Assembly: GCA_938075415.1 (NCBI GenBank)
Contig: CALJHC010000010.1
Location: 124,001-188,000, forward strand
Direction of reading: 5' to 3'
DNA: 64,000 bases
Source: an uncultured Rubripirellula sp.
GTDB taxonomy: Bacteria > Planctomycetota > Planctomycetia > Pirellulales > Pirellulaceae
Shown: in pieces, positions 38,413 through 47,619 of the stretch
Position numbering within the stretch: position 1 is the first letter of the stretch
Layout of the letters: each line of letters begins with the position of its first letter
Made by a program: the position numbers and the translations under genes
Notes under the pieces: generated by a model
Database searches by the model: none
What the model was told of the DNA's origin: nothing
Seen by the model: the letters and a program-made list of their open reading frames with translations, nothing else

Positions 38413-39705
38413 ATGATCAACACAAAAATTCGCTTCGTTCTTTTCTGGTCCGCAATCTTAGTAAGCAGCGGGGTTCGGTCTGATGCAAATGACGTCGTGT
38501 TTCGAAGCCTGACCTCGCCGAGTGAGAAAGTGCGTTTTCTTGAAATCCAAAGACTTCGCTCAGATCGTGATCGACTCAAAACCAAACTTGGCTCGGTCGC
38601 GGAGGCGGTCGTGGATAACGGGCAAAATACCCTGCTCAGCCAGCCGCTTCGGGCCAGCACGGTATCGATTGTTGATTTAATTGGTGGCGTTAGAAATGAG
38701 CAATCTCAGGAGATTCTTGTCGGTCTTTTAGCCGATTCCAATATGGAGGTTTCCATGTTGGCTGTTACTGCCTTGGGTAGTCATGGTTACGACCAAGCCA
38801 TCGACAGCCTTGCGTCGCTTGTGCAAGGTGAGTACTACGCAGCCAATTATGCTTTTCGATTCAATCTTGTTCGCTCGCTGATTGAAATGGAGCAACCAGA
38901 TTCGCATGAGTTGTTGGTCGAAATTATCCAAGACCTTGACGGTCAATTGCATTATCACGCTAAGACTTTTTTGGAAGACTTATCCATTGACGATTTCGAT
39001 GGTGATTCGGTTCGCTTTCAGGATTTTGAAGTTGCCTTGGAACAGGCGTTGGACCCCAATGTGAAGGAAGTCAAAGAGGATCAGAGCGTAGGCGACGGCA
39101 AAAAAGCTGCTGGTGGATTTTTCAAGGATTCGAGTGAAGAGCCGGAATCATTGGCTCGGATGCGACTGCAACCGCAGCGATACTATGGAATCGATATTCA
39201 TGCGAAACGGATGCTTTTCATACTGGATAACTCAAGCAGTATGAAAGATGCCTGGTCTGGGATGACCAGACTCCAAAGGGCGAAGGCAGAATTGATCAAA
39301 GCCATTCGAGAACTGCCCGGTGATGTTGAATTCGGCGTTGTCGCTTTTAATACCAAAGTGTACTTCTGGAAAAGCGACTTGGTGGAGGCAACCGTAGATA
39401 ACAAAAGTTTAGCCATTTCCTTTGTGCAGTACTTGGGATACGGAAATAGAACCAACACCTACAGTGCGTTGAGGACTGCGCTGAATTTTGATTCCCGTCT
39501 CGAGGCAGTTTATCTTTTGACTGATGGAAAGCCCACAATTGGGGAATTGGTTTCACATCGAGCGATTCTGAATGATATTTTGCATCGTAATCGATTTAGG
39601 CATTTGAATTTAAATACGATCGGTATTGCGGTGGATGGTTTTACCAGAGATTTTTTACAGCAACTTGCTGCTGGTTCTGGTGGCGAATTCCGTCAGTCAC
39701 GTTAA
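38413..39705 (+). CDS. Exported HEAT-like plus VWA domain protein
   Basis: 430 residues from the ATG at 38413, beginning KIRFVLFWSAILVSSGVRS, a signal peptide; an in-frame TTG eight codons upstream is less likely. Helical repeats (~50-190) with EILVGLLADSNMEVSMLAVTALGSHG look like HEAT/PBS units. A VWA domain (~255-425) has an intact MIDAS: LDNSSSMKDAW, NRTNTYSAL (Thr) and LLTDGKPT. It probably binds a protein partner in the periplasm through metal. The next gene, 170 nt downstream on the same strand, encodes a Tat-exported unknown. Confidence 0.8.
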   Translation: MINTKIRFVLFWSAILVSSGVRSDANDVVFRSLTSPSEKVRFLEIQRLRSDRDRLKTKLGSVAEAVVDNGQNTLLSQPLRASTVSIVDLIGGVRNEQSQEILVGLLADSNMEVSMLAVTALGSHGYDQAIDSLASLVQGEYYAANYAFRFNLVRSLIEMEQPDSHELLVEIIQDLDGQLHYHAKTFLEDLSIDDFDGDSVRFQDFEVALEQALDPNVKEVKEDQSVGDGKKAAGGFFKDSSEEPESLARMRLQPQRYYGIDIHAKRMLFILDNSSSMKDAWSGMTRLQRAKAELIKAIRELPGDVEFGVVAFNTKVYFWKSDLVEATVDNKSLAISFVQYLGYGNRTNTYSALRTALNFDSRLEAVYLLTDGKPTIGELVSHRAILNDILHRNRFRHLNLNTIGIAVDGFTRDFLQQLAAGSGGEFRQSR

Positions 39706-39744
39706 GAAAACCAGGCGGGTATTCTGGGATCTGACTTTTCGGCC

Positions 39745-39801
39745 AGAGAGTTAAGTTGAAGTCAGAGAGTTAAGTTGAAGTCAGAGAGTTAAGTTGAAGT
39801 C
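39745..39801. repeat. Tandem repeat, 3 copies of a 19-nt unit
   Basis: AGAGAGTTAAGTTGAAGTC at 39745, 39764 and 39783, all identical, in the gap between the VWA gene and the Tat-exported gene. Confidence 0.95.
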
Positions 39802-39873
39802 AGAGACAGATGAAATTGGTTGTTCAATTGCAAACCTGATTTTGCGGTGTGGTTCTTGTTATGGGAAAAATAG

Positions 39874-41385
39874 ATGTCGAAGATTAGACGCCGGGACTTC
39901 TTGCTGGCCACGAGTGGATCGCTGGGCCTGCAGGGTGTACTTGATGGTCTCGGTCCGGTTGCCTTTGCCGATGTGACGACGGATCGCGGTGTCGCACAGT
40001 TTAGCGGTGACATTGAACCACTCGTGCGAATAATCGAGGAGACGCCGCGAGACCAGCTGATTCAGGCCATTGTTTCGCAGATTCAGGGTGGTTTGTCCTA
40101 TCGGCGACTGCTGGCAGCGACTCTTTTGGCCGGCGTACGAAATGTGCAACCCCGACCATCAGTCGGTTTTAAATTTCATGCCGTGTTGGTGGTTCATTCC
40201 GCTCACTTGGCGAGCCTCAATAGTCGGCAGGAGGATCGTTGGCTGCCATTGTTGTGGGCTGTGGACAATTTTAAAAGTTCTCAGGCTCGTGATGTTCAGG
40301 AAGGAGATTGGACGCTGGGAAGCGTCGACGAGGCACGCGTTCCGAAGGGTGAGGCATGCGTCAGTGACCTCCAGCATGCTTTGGAGAATTGGGATGAAGA
40401 GGCCGCCGATGCGGCGATAACTGGCTGTGTTAGAACACTCAGCGCACATGACTTGTTTCGCATCCTCGCAGGATATTCTGCGAGAGATTTTCGAAGCATC
40501 GGACACAAGGTGATTTATCTGAGCAATGCTTTCCGCACTCTGCAAACCATTGGTTGGGAACACGCTGAGCCAGTTTTGAGAAGTCTGGTCTATGCGATGC
40601 TCAACCATCAAGGAGATCCCAATCCAGCTAAAAGTGATCTTGCTGCAGACCGCTCAGGTAGAGCGAACCAAGAACGTTTGTCTGAAATCAAAGGTGACTG
40701 GCTTTCGGGCAAGCCAGATGAGGGTGCGACCAAAAATCTGCTTGCATCCCTGCATGGTGACAGCGAACAGGATGTAAGTGAACTGGTTATTGAGATGCTG
40801 AATCGAGGTGTAGCAACACAGTCGATCTGGAATGCATTCTTCTGCTCTGCGGCTGAGCTAAGCATGCGACAGCGTGGCATTGTCTCGTTGCATGCTGTCA
40901 CGACCACCAATGCGATTCATCAAGCGTTTAAGATGGTTTCTGATGAAGAGACCCGTAAATTCTTATTGCTTCAAAATGCGGCTTTCTTGCCTCTGTTTCG
41001 AGAAGCGGCTCGGGGACGCGGTAAGTTGACTCGCGACAAAATTAGTGAGCTCAGCGCCGGTTCAATCGATTCTGGACCAGAGGGGATCACGCGTGTTTTT
41101 GACGACCTGACCAAGAACCGGAAAAATGCGTCTCGATCGTTATTGCAATATCTCAACTCTGGCGGTGAACCACGCCTGATCGCGGATCACGCCAGGCGGC
41201 TTGTCTTTCTGAAAGGAAATGACTCGCATGACTACAAGTTCAGTTCTGCAGCACTTGAGGATTATCGCTATCTGACCGGCGAATGGCGGAATCGTTACTT
41301 GGCTGCCTCCTGCTTCCAATTGAGAGGCGGTAGCGAACCAACGCGCAGTCTGGTTGGCAGGGTTGAAAAAGCGATGCGGTCTTGA
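39874..41385 (+). CDS. Tat-exported protein of unknown function
   Basis: 503 residues with a twin-arginine signal at the start (MSKIRRRDFLLATSGSLGL, then GPVAFADV), implying export in a folded, probably cofactor- or metal-bearing state. The mature part is mostly helical. It contains SYRRLLAATLLAGVRNVQPRP, FHAVLVVHSAHLAS and the His-rich HAVTTTNAIHQAF; several His could bind metal. It ends in ALEDYRYLTGEWRNRYLAAS. I do not recognise a named family with certainty. It follows the VWA gene closely and may work with it; that is inference. Confidence 0.7.
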   Translation: MSKIRRRDFLLATSGSLGLQGVLDGLGPVAFADVTTDRGVAQFSGDIEPLVRIIEETPRDQLIQAIVSQIQGGLSYRRLLAATLLAGVRNVQPRPSVGFKFHAVLVVHSAHLASLNSRQEDRWLPLLWAVDNFKSSQARDVQEGDWTLGSVDEARVPKGEACVSDLQHALENWDEEAADAAITGCVRTLSAHDLFRILAGYSARDFRSIGHKVIYLSNAFRTLQTIGWEHAEPVLRSLVYAMLNHQGDPNPAKSDLAADRSGRANQERLSEIKGDWLSGKPDEGATKNLLASLHGDSEQDVSELVIEMLNRGVATQSIWNAFFCSAAELSMRQRGIVSLHAVTTTNAIHQAFKMVSDEETRKFLLLQNAAFLPLFREAARGRGKLTRDKISELSAGSIDSGPEGITRVFDDLTKNRKNASRSLLQYLNSGGEPRLIADHARRLVFLKGNDSHDYKFSSAALEDYRYLTGEWRNRYLAASCFQLRGGSEPTRSLVGRVEKAMRS

Positions 41386-41708
41386 TGTTGGCAGGCTCCT
41401 CAATTGAGGACGGCGCGGTTCGGCTGGTTGATTTGGTTTGGGAAAGCGATCTCATCGCCGCCCACCAAGGAACTCGTTGCTGTCGAAACTTAATCCGTTC
41501 AAAAGAACAGAGTGGGATCCTTTTGCCGGATCCATGTTGCATCGCGTGGAGATGACTCGAGTCTTCACGCGAAATGCCCGTCGGTTTTCGGTTATTTCCT
41601 GCTGAACCCAAAGGTAGTTTGGGTCTTCTTGAACGTGGACCCGAGCAGTGGACCCGAGGTCATCTTCATGGGTTGCTGAGTTGGATGGTGATACTCGATG
41701 TCTAATCA
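41386..41708. other. Intergenic stretch between convergent genes, nothing recognised
   Basis: No repeat array, terminator or supported gene found. Confidence 0.5.
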
Positions 41709-44297
41709 TCACGGGCGTCTGAAGGATTCGCTTAGGACGGTTGCAGTGATCAAATCGCGAAACCGAATTTCTGGCCCTGCTTTTTCAATGATCGCATCGA
41801 GTTGCGGTCGATCGATTGGCTCCGGCTGGCGACCCATTGCATAGGTAAATAGGCTCTTTGCGATGGCTGTGTGAAACAGGTCCTTGTGTCTGAGTAACTC
41901 CTCTTTCAGATCGGCGACGTCTTTAAATTGGCTTCCGTCTGGCAATTCACCAGTGGGATCGATTCTGGGACCGCGCGGATAATGAGTCCGAAATTCGCCC
42001 ACGGGATCAAAGTTTTCCAACGCGAATCCAAGCGGATCAATTTCTTGATGACAATCAAAGCATGCTGGGTTACTGCGATGTCTTTCCATTTGTTGGCGGA
42101 TCGTTTTGGCGCCACGGATGTCAGGGTCAAGTGGTTCGACATCCGGCGGCGGCGGTGAAGGGGGCGTCCCAAGCAGATGTTCCAGTATCCAGACCCCACG
42201 AACAATCGGCGAGGTATCAATGCCATTGGCAGTTAGCGTCAAAATACTTGCTTGCCCTAACAGGCCTCCACGGATGGGATCGTCAAAGGTGACTCGCTGG
42301 AATTCATAGCCGGATATCGCCCGGATGCCGTAATGTCGAGCGAGGGAGCGGTTGGCAAAAGTGAAATTCGAATCAAGGAACAGGGCGGTGGGCAGGTTTT
42401 CTGTCATTAAGTACTTCGCGTACAAAAATGTCTCTCGACGCATCGCCTTATCTAAGTCGTGATGATAATAATCTTGAAATCTGCCACGATCCGGTGGCGT
42501 GGAGCCAAGTTCACGCAACCCTAACCAGCTGTCGAGAAATCCAGAGATCAATGCATCGGCCTTCGGGTCGTCAAGCATACGCAACACTTCTGCCTGAAGC
42601 ACTTCTTGCCGGTTCAATTGTCCCGTGCTTGCCAGATCAAGCAGTCGATCATCAGGCATTGATGCCCAGAGGAAGTAGGACAATCGAGATGCGAGGCCGT
42701 AAGAGGAGAGCAGTGTCTCAGTTTTGTGGCCGGTCGTCGACGAATCAATGTAGAGAAAATTGGGTGAGCACAATGCAGCCTGCAACCCATCAAGGTAGGC
42801 CTCTCGATGCGTTCTTCCCTTGGCCATTCGCTGGTTGACGATCTGAATGATTCGATCGACCTCCCCATCGGTGGAAGGGCGGCGATAGGCTCGAGAGAGA
42901 AAGTTTGTAACTTGGCTGCGTCGCTGTTGGTCGGTCCAGTCTTGAACCATTGCTGGGTTGCCTGCGTTCTGGGCATTGTCATTGTCAGGTCCAAAAATTA
43001 TCTGCTGACTTCGCAACGGCCACTGTTTAAGAAATGGCCCTTCGATTTCCACTTCATAAATTCTAATGTGGGGAAGCTTACCGAGATGAATTGCATTGTA
43101 TCTTGCTTTGACAATGCCTTGGTTGCTTCCCGGTGGGAACTGATCGGGGTATTTTCGGATCAGTCGACTCCAAAGATTTCGGGCATCCATTAATCCGTTT
43201 TGGAAAGTGAACCGCGGTGTGAACCCCGCATCCAACCAGACACGAACTGTGTACCACTTTGCTCGATCTTCCAGCTCGACTTCGCCTAGCAAGGGTTCGA
43301 TTGGCTGTGGAAGATGAAGGGTCCCGGCATCCCGATGTCCAGCGACGATACCCAGCCGAAGTGGCACTGATGGATCGATACCGAGAAAATCCGGGTCGTA
43401 AGGATGAGTTCGGTTCACCGCCTCCGCTTCAAAGCGTATGTCGTAATATCCATCAATGGGTACACCCGCTTCAAATTGATGAAGAGGTGCGTAGGCACCC
43501 TCATGTTTATCGGCGTTGATCACGTCGTAGAGGGACAGATGTGTGAAGCCATTCGTTTTTTTATGAACTTGATCAATCTCTGGCTGTTGGTTGAATTGAT
43601 CGGTAAAGGACCAGGTACGACGCACGGGCTGTCTCACCGGGCCGGCGGCTTTCTTAATCACTTGTTCCGCCGCATCCAAATAACGCGTCAAAAGATGACC
43701 GGATGTCACGAGCGTGTCGGCATGATTGTCGAATTTTTCAAAAGTCTGGTCGGCAGGGAATTTGACTGTGGGGTCAAACATCAGCATCTTCAGATCGAAT
43801 AAATCACGTACCGTATTTCGGTACTCACGAGCGTTCAGTCGCCTGAGAGGTGTTCGACCTCCTGATCCCTGATTGGCCGTGTAATACTCGTTCAGCTTGG
43901 AAGAGATAAGTTTGACGTTTTTACGAACTTCCTCTCGGCTGGGCTGTTCAGAATCGGCAGGGGGCATTCGGCCAAGGTTCAGCTGGTCTACGATTTCCTG
44001 ATAGTCAATCAGGTCGGAGTCGTTGGAAATTGTGAGTGATAGAGGATCAAAGTTTCGATCCGCACTCGGCTCAGAGTTCCCATGGCAATCTAAGCAGTAC
44101 CGCCCAATGAAGCTGATCGAATCGGAAAGATCGATGGATGCAGAATTGGCGTTGGACGTCGTCTCGGTGGACGCCGATTTTGGCGCATCGTCTGCTGCAC
44201 CAAGTGTGTTCGTGACGCTGCTCAGAATGAGTAAAGACGCCGAAATGCGAAGGATACGCAAGGAAAGAACCGAACGGAAATCCGTGAGTACCATCAA
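41709..44297 (-). CDS. Exported DUF1587/DUF1592/DUF1588/DUF1585 cytochrome-like protein
   Basis: Planctomycete-signature periplasmic protein of 862 residues with an N-terminal signal (LRILRISASLLILSSVTNTLGAAD). Order: PSCyt1-like haem site FIGRYCLDCHGNSEP; DUF1587 (LRRLNAREYRNTVRDLFDL); a beta insert; DUF1595/DUF1592 (SRLSYFLWASMPDDRLLDLA, LGLRELGSTPPDRGRF); DUF1588 (RGGLLGQASILTLTANG, PPPDVEPLDP); and a second CxxCH (CFDCHQEIDPLGFALENFDPVGEFR) before DUF1585. Its ATG overlaps the DUF1552 stop by four bases (ATGA). Function is unproven; electron transfer linked to extracellular polymer degradation is often proposed. Confidence 0.92.
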   Translation of the reverse strand: MMVLTDFRSVLSLRILRISASLLILSSVTNTLGAADDAPKSASTETTSNANSASIDLSDSISFIGRYCLDCHGNSEPSADRNFDPLSLTISNDSDLIDYQEIVDQLNLGRMPPADSEQPSREEVRKNVKLISSKLNEYYTANQGSGGRTPLRRLNAREYRNTVRDLFDLKMLMFDPTVKFPADQTFEKFDNHADTLVTSGHLLTRYLDAAEQVIKKAAGPVRQPVRRTWSFTDQFNQQPEIDQVHKKTNGFTHLSLYDVINADKHEGAYAPLHQFEAGVPIDGYYDIRFEAEAVNRTHPYDPDFLGIDPSVPLRLGIVAGHRDAGTLHLPQPIEPLLGEVELEDRAKWYTVRVWLDAGFTPRFTFQNGLMDARNLWSRLIRKYPDQFPPGSNQGIVKARYNAIHLGKLPHIRIYEVEIEGPFLKQWPLRSQQIIFGPDNDNAQNAGNPAMVQDWTDQQRRSQVTNFLSRAYRRPSTDGEVDRIIQIVNQRMAKGRTHREAYLDGLQAALCSPNFLYIDSSTTGHKTETLLSSYGLASRLSYFLWASMPDDRLLDLASTGQLNRQEVLQAEVLRMLDDPKADALISGFLDSWLGLRELGSTPPDRGRFQDYYHHDLDKAMRRETFLYAKYLMTENLPTALFLDSNFTFANRSLARHYGIRAISGYEFQRVTFDDPIRGGLLGQASILTLTANGIDTSPIVRGVWILEHLLGTPPSPPPPDVEPLDPDIRGAKTIRQQMERHRSNPACFDCHQEIDPLGFALENFDPVGEFRTHYPRGPRIDPTGELPDGSQFKDVADLKEELLRHKDLFHTAIAKSLFTYAMGRQPEPIDRPQLDAIIEKAGPEIRFRDLITATVLSESFRRP

Positions 44298-45571
44298 GCA
44301 ATCTCCAAACCCGTTAACGTTCCGGAACTGCCGCTAAAGGAATCAGTTTCGACCCCAAATTGCTGTAGCATCGAGACAAAAAGATTGCTGAGAGGGACTC
44401 GGTTTCTGGAGTCGTTGGGAAGAGTGAGTTGTCTGCCGTGGCGAAATCCACCTCCCGCTAGAATGACCGGTAAGCTCTCGTTGGTATGGGAATTAGCGTT
44501 GCCCATTCCGCTACCGAACAGCGTCATCGTGGAGTCGAGCAGAGATCGGTCACTTTCGGGTTGCCTGATTCCCTTTAACGTGGCAAGAAAGTCAGCAAAA
44601 TTTTGCATCTGATAACGCTCGATTTCAACCAGCAGTCGGATACTCTCCTCCACTTGTCCATGGTGGGAAAGGGCGTGGTAACCCTTTTTGATTCCGAGAT
44701 CCGAGGCGGCAAACGAACCACCAACCTCCAGGGTTGCAACTCGTGTTGAGTCAGTTTGCAGCGCTAAAGCGATTAGCTGGTAAATTTTCGGCAGATCTCG
44801 AGTGAGGCCCTCGTTCTTCGGTTCAGGGACGGTTGAATCAGGTTTAGGAATGTCTTGCCATTGTCGCTGTAACTGCAGGCTGACTTCGACGTCGCGGATG
44901 GAGGAGAGGTATTCCTGTAGCTTCTGATGGTCGGCTGGATTCAATCGTCGATCGAGTGACTTTGCATCGGCCAGTACAGCATCCAGAATCGAGCCCTGTA
45001 AATCGAGCCGTTCGTTCTTGGCCTGTTTATCGTTTGCTTTTTCCTCCAGGAATAGCTGCCGGAAAAGTTCGCGAGGTCCCTCGATGGGAGGAACCCTTGT
45101 ACCGGTTCGTGTCCAGCTCATTCGGCAACCACCATGCAATCCGCTCTCAGATCCAATGGTCAGTGAGGGAAAACGGGTCGCCGCCCCAACGTATTCCGCG
45201 GCCCTCTGGTCGAGACTGATTCCCCCCTCACGCGTTGATTTTGCTTCGGAGGATTTTACACCGGTCAGGAAAGTATGAACGGCAAAATGACCTCCCTTCA
45301 AACCGTGGTCAAGTTGTGAGAAAAGCGTGAAGTCTTCCCGATGCTTTTCGAGGGGTTTGAGTAGTTGCGTTATCTCGTAGTTCTCGTCCTTGGTCTGAGG
45401 CCAAAAGGCATCTGGGTAAAACCCGAATTCATTTCCAATGCAGACCATGCGAGTTGGCGGTTTTGCTTTAATCGTTGCTGCGGCTCGACTCACTGACGGA
45501 AGTACCGGCAAAGCAATCGCGATACCAGATGCTTTGAGGAACCGTCTGCGATCATTGGAGGAGGCTGCCAT
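44294..45571 (-). CDS. Tat-exported DUF1552 protein
   Basis: About 425 residues from the ATG at 45571, which begins a Tat signal (NDRRRFLKASGIAIALPVLP). DUF1552 features are RMVCIGNEFGFYPDAFWP, GLKGGHFAVHTFLTGV, ISLDQRAAEYVG and MTLFGSGMGNANSHTNESLPVILAGGG, a fold related to DUF1501/sulfatase-like hydrolases. It is translationally coupled to the DUF1592-type gene, the usual planctomycete pairing, so the two likely form a periplasmic complex. The reaction is unknown. Confidence 0.92.
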   Translation of the reverse strand: MAASSNDRRRFLKASGIAIALPVLPSVSRAAATIKAKPPTRMVCIGNEFGFYPDAFWPQTKDENYEITQLLKPLEKHREDFTLFSQLDHGLKGGHFAVHTFLTGVKSSEAKSTREGGISLDQRAAEYVGAATRFPSLTIGSESGLHGGCRMSWTRTGTRVPPIEGPRELFRQLFLEEKANDKQAKNERLDLQGSILDAVLADAKSLDRRLNPADHQKLQEYLSSIRDVEVSLQLQRQWQDIPKPDSTVPEPKNEGLTRDLPKIYQLIALALQTDSTRVATLEVGGSFAASDLGIKKGYHALSHHGQVEESIRLLVEIERYQMQNFADFLATLKGIRQPESDRSLLDSTMTLFGSGMGNANSHTNESLPVILAGGGFRHGRQLTLPNDSRNRVPLSNLFVSMLQQFGVETDSFSGSSGTLTGLEIA

Positions 45572-46065
45572 CGATATTACACCTGTTTTGGTGAGACGTT
45601 TCATTCCTCCGCTTGGGGAAGCAATGATCGCAGGATCTGAAAAGGCGGGTGAGTGGTTTTAGGTAAGGTGGTTTCAACGGATTGACTGCCGCCGAAAGCC
45701 CAACATGATTTGGCTGTCCACTGATGGATAGTTTAGTCATTTTGGCAGCCAGTCGAAAGCTAGAACCTAATCGCCAGGATGCGTTACAGTTAAGTCGTGG
45801 AGTTCCCCTTTTTGTTCTCGAGTTGGAATGTCTTGAGTGTGAGGATTTTGAGAGTTGTACCACCCTTGAATTGCGTACCATCTGTTGGGTTTCTGGGGAG
45901 CGTTTGGATAACCAAGTCGACGAAGGGCGAAGAAATATCACCGTTTTGTTCCACGCGAGTACTTTTTTCGTACTGTTAGCTAGACTATCTCGAAGAGGTG
46001 GCAGTTGGACCAAATTAACGCTTTTAAATTCAGGCGATGTCACCGGCCGAAATACTTGAGAAAAC
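45572..46065. other. Divergent intergenic stretch, no supported gene
   Basis: Between the DUF1552 gene and the RND adaptor gene; should hold promoters for both. A plus frame at 45724-46059 and a minus frame across the region have no family likeness. Confidence 0.5.
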
Positions 46066-47619
46066 ATGACAATGAAGTCACTCGGGATGATTGTTCAATC
46101 AGTGGTTTCGCTACTGATACTCGCCGCTGGCATTTACGGCTATTTTCTGATGGGTGAGCCGGAGGTCTCGAAGCGACCAACCAATCGAGGTGGAATCACT
46201 GTGGTGGTAACCGAGGTTGTAGCGTCACACCAAGAAGGTCTGAAAATCAATCTTGATGGTGTGGTAACTCCGTTTCGGCAAATTGAAATCGCGGCTGAGG
46301 TTCAAGGGCGAATTTCGTTTAAAGCAGAGAACTGCCGAAAGGGACTCGAAGTCAACAAGGGTGATGTTCTAATCGAAATTGACCCTCGAGATTATGAGCT
46401 TGACGTGAGGCGTCTGGAGGAAGAGTTGGAGCAGGCCGACGCGATGATTCGCGAATTGGAGGTCGAGATACAAACGGCGGAAAACCAGAAGGAGTTGACC
46501 AGTCAGCAACTCGCAATCGACAGTCGGCAGTTGGATCGTAATCAGCGGCTCTCCACGACCGCTGCGGCGTCGCAAAGCGAACTAGATGTTGCGAAACGAG
46601 CCGAGCTCATCACACGAAATGCTTTGCAGGAAATTACCGATAAACAGAATTTGCTTCGGCAACGACTTGTAAGAATGGAGAGTGGGAAGGATTTAGTTCG
46701 GGCCAATCTTGAAAAGTCGAATTTAGCACTTGAGCGAACGAAAATTATTTCCCCGATTGATGGGGTGGTGGTAGATGAAAGCGCTGAGAAAGACGGGTAT
46801 GTGCAGGCGGGCAAGCCTGTGGTTGTCATACAAGATAACTCACAACTTGATGTGGCCTGCAAGTTGCACATGCGACAGATGCACTGGCTGTGGCAAAGTC
46901 AGGAACAACGCCCCGGAAAATCTGTCGACTCTGCAGCGACCGGCAAGGAATCAGATGAACGGAAGAGAACAGCGAGTGAGGGAGCTGATTCTGCCGTGTC
47001 CGGGCAGTTGCCTGAGGCGTCGGTGGGTGGTTCACCCGCAACGGCGAACGATGTCCTTCAAGACGGTGGCGTCCGTATAGAAGGTTCTCCATCGGGTCCT
47101 GATGTTTCTGGGCAAACCCGCGGCTATAAATTTCCCAGGGCGGAGGCGACTATTACCTTTCAGCTTGGTGGGACTGCCTATGAGTGGACCGGGGTGTTGG
47201 ATCGTTACGACGGAGCTGGAATGGATTCGAAGACGAGAATGGTCCCGTGCCGAATCCATATCGATGATCCCTACAAGGTGACATATCGCTCGTTGTCAGA
47301 CCCAACAGCAAAGACTGCACTGGGGGCGGAGCAACCGCCGACACTGATGACTGGGATGTTTGTTGGCGTGCAGGTTGACGCAAACCCACCAGTGCCGCTG
47401 ATACGTGTGCCTCAAAAGGCAATTCATCCCGGAGATGCCGTATGGATTGTCAAAGATGGCGAATTGCATAGGCACGTTTTAAAGATTGCAACATCCGCTG
47501 TTGACGATGTGATTGCTTATCAAGAACCGATGGGACTTCAAGCCGGTGACAAAATTGTTGTCAGTCCGTTGGCGATTCCGGTCGATGGAATGAAAGTGAA
47601 AGAGGCGAGCCAGCTATGA
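46066..47619 (+). CDS. RND efflux periplasmic adaptor (membrane fusion protein)
   Basis: 517 residues. An N-terminal membrane anchor (IVQSVVSLLILAAGIYGYFLMG) is followed by the lipoyl half IEIAAEVQGRISFKAE, a long alpha-hairpin coiled coil (~110-225) and the second lipoyl half KIISPIDGVVVDESAEKDGYVQAGKPV. A Ser/Gly/Glu-rich insert of about 75 residues (~278-355) splits the beta-barrel domain and has no counterpart in standard adaptors. The C-terminal membrane-proximal domain follows (RVPQKAIHPGDAVWIVKDG). It overlaps the pump gene by four bases (ATGA). It joins pump and outer-membrane channel; no TolC is in view. Confidence 0.9.
   Translation: MTMKSLGMIVQSVVSLLILAAGIYGYFLMGEPEVSKRPTNRGGITVVVTEVVASHQEGLKINLDGVVTPFRQIEIAAEVQGRISFKAENCRKGLEVNKGDVLIEIDPRDYELDVRRLEEELEQADAMIRELEVEIQTAENQKELTSQQLAIDSRQLDRNQRLSTTAAASQSELDVAKRAELITRNALQEITDKQNLLRQRLVRMESGKDLVRANLEKSNLALERTKIISPIDGVVVDESAEKDGYVQAGKPVVVIQDNSQLDVACKLHMRQMHWLWQSQEQRPGKSVDSAATGKESDERKRTASEGADSAVSGQLPEASVGGSPATANDVLQDGGVRIEGSPSGPDVSGQTRGYKFPRAEATITFQLGGTAYEWTGVLDRYDGAGMDSKTRMVPCRIHIDDPYKVTYRSLSDPTAKTALGAEQPPTLMTGMFVGVQVDANPPVPLIRVPQKAIHPGDAVWIVKDGELHRHVLKIATSAVDDVIAYQEPMGLQAGDKIVVSPLAIPVDGMKVKEASQL

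Noticed and set aside
41709..45571. Mobile or phage origin of this operon
   Set aside because: No integrase, transposase, terminal repeats or composition break; families are core planctomycete genes.
45724..46059. 111-codon plus-strand frame just before the RND adaptor
   Set aside because: Composition is unlike regulators expected there (no helix-turn-helix) and the region is better seen as a divergent promoter region.
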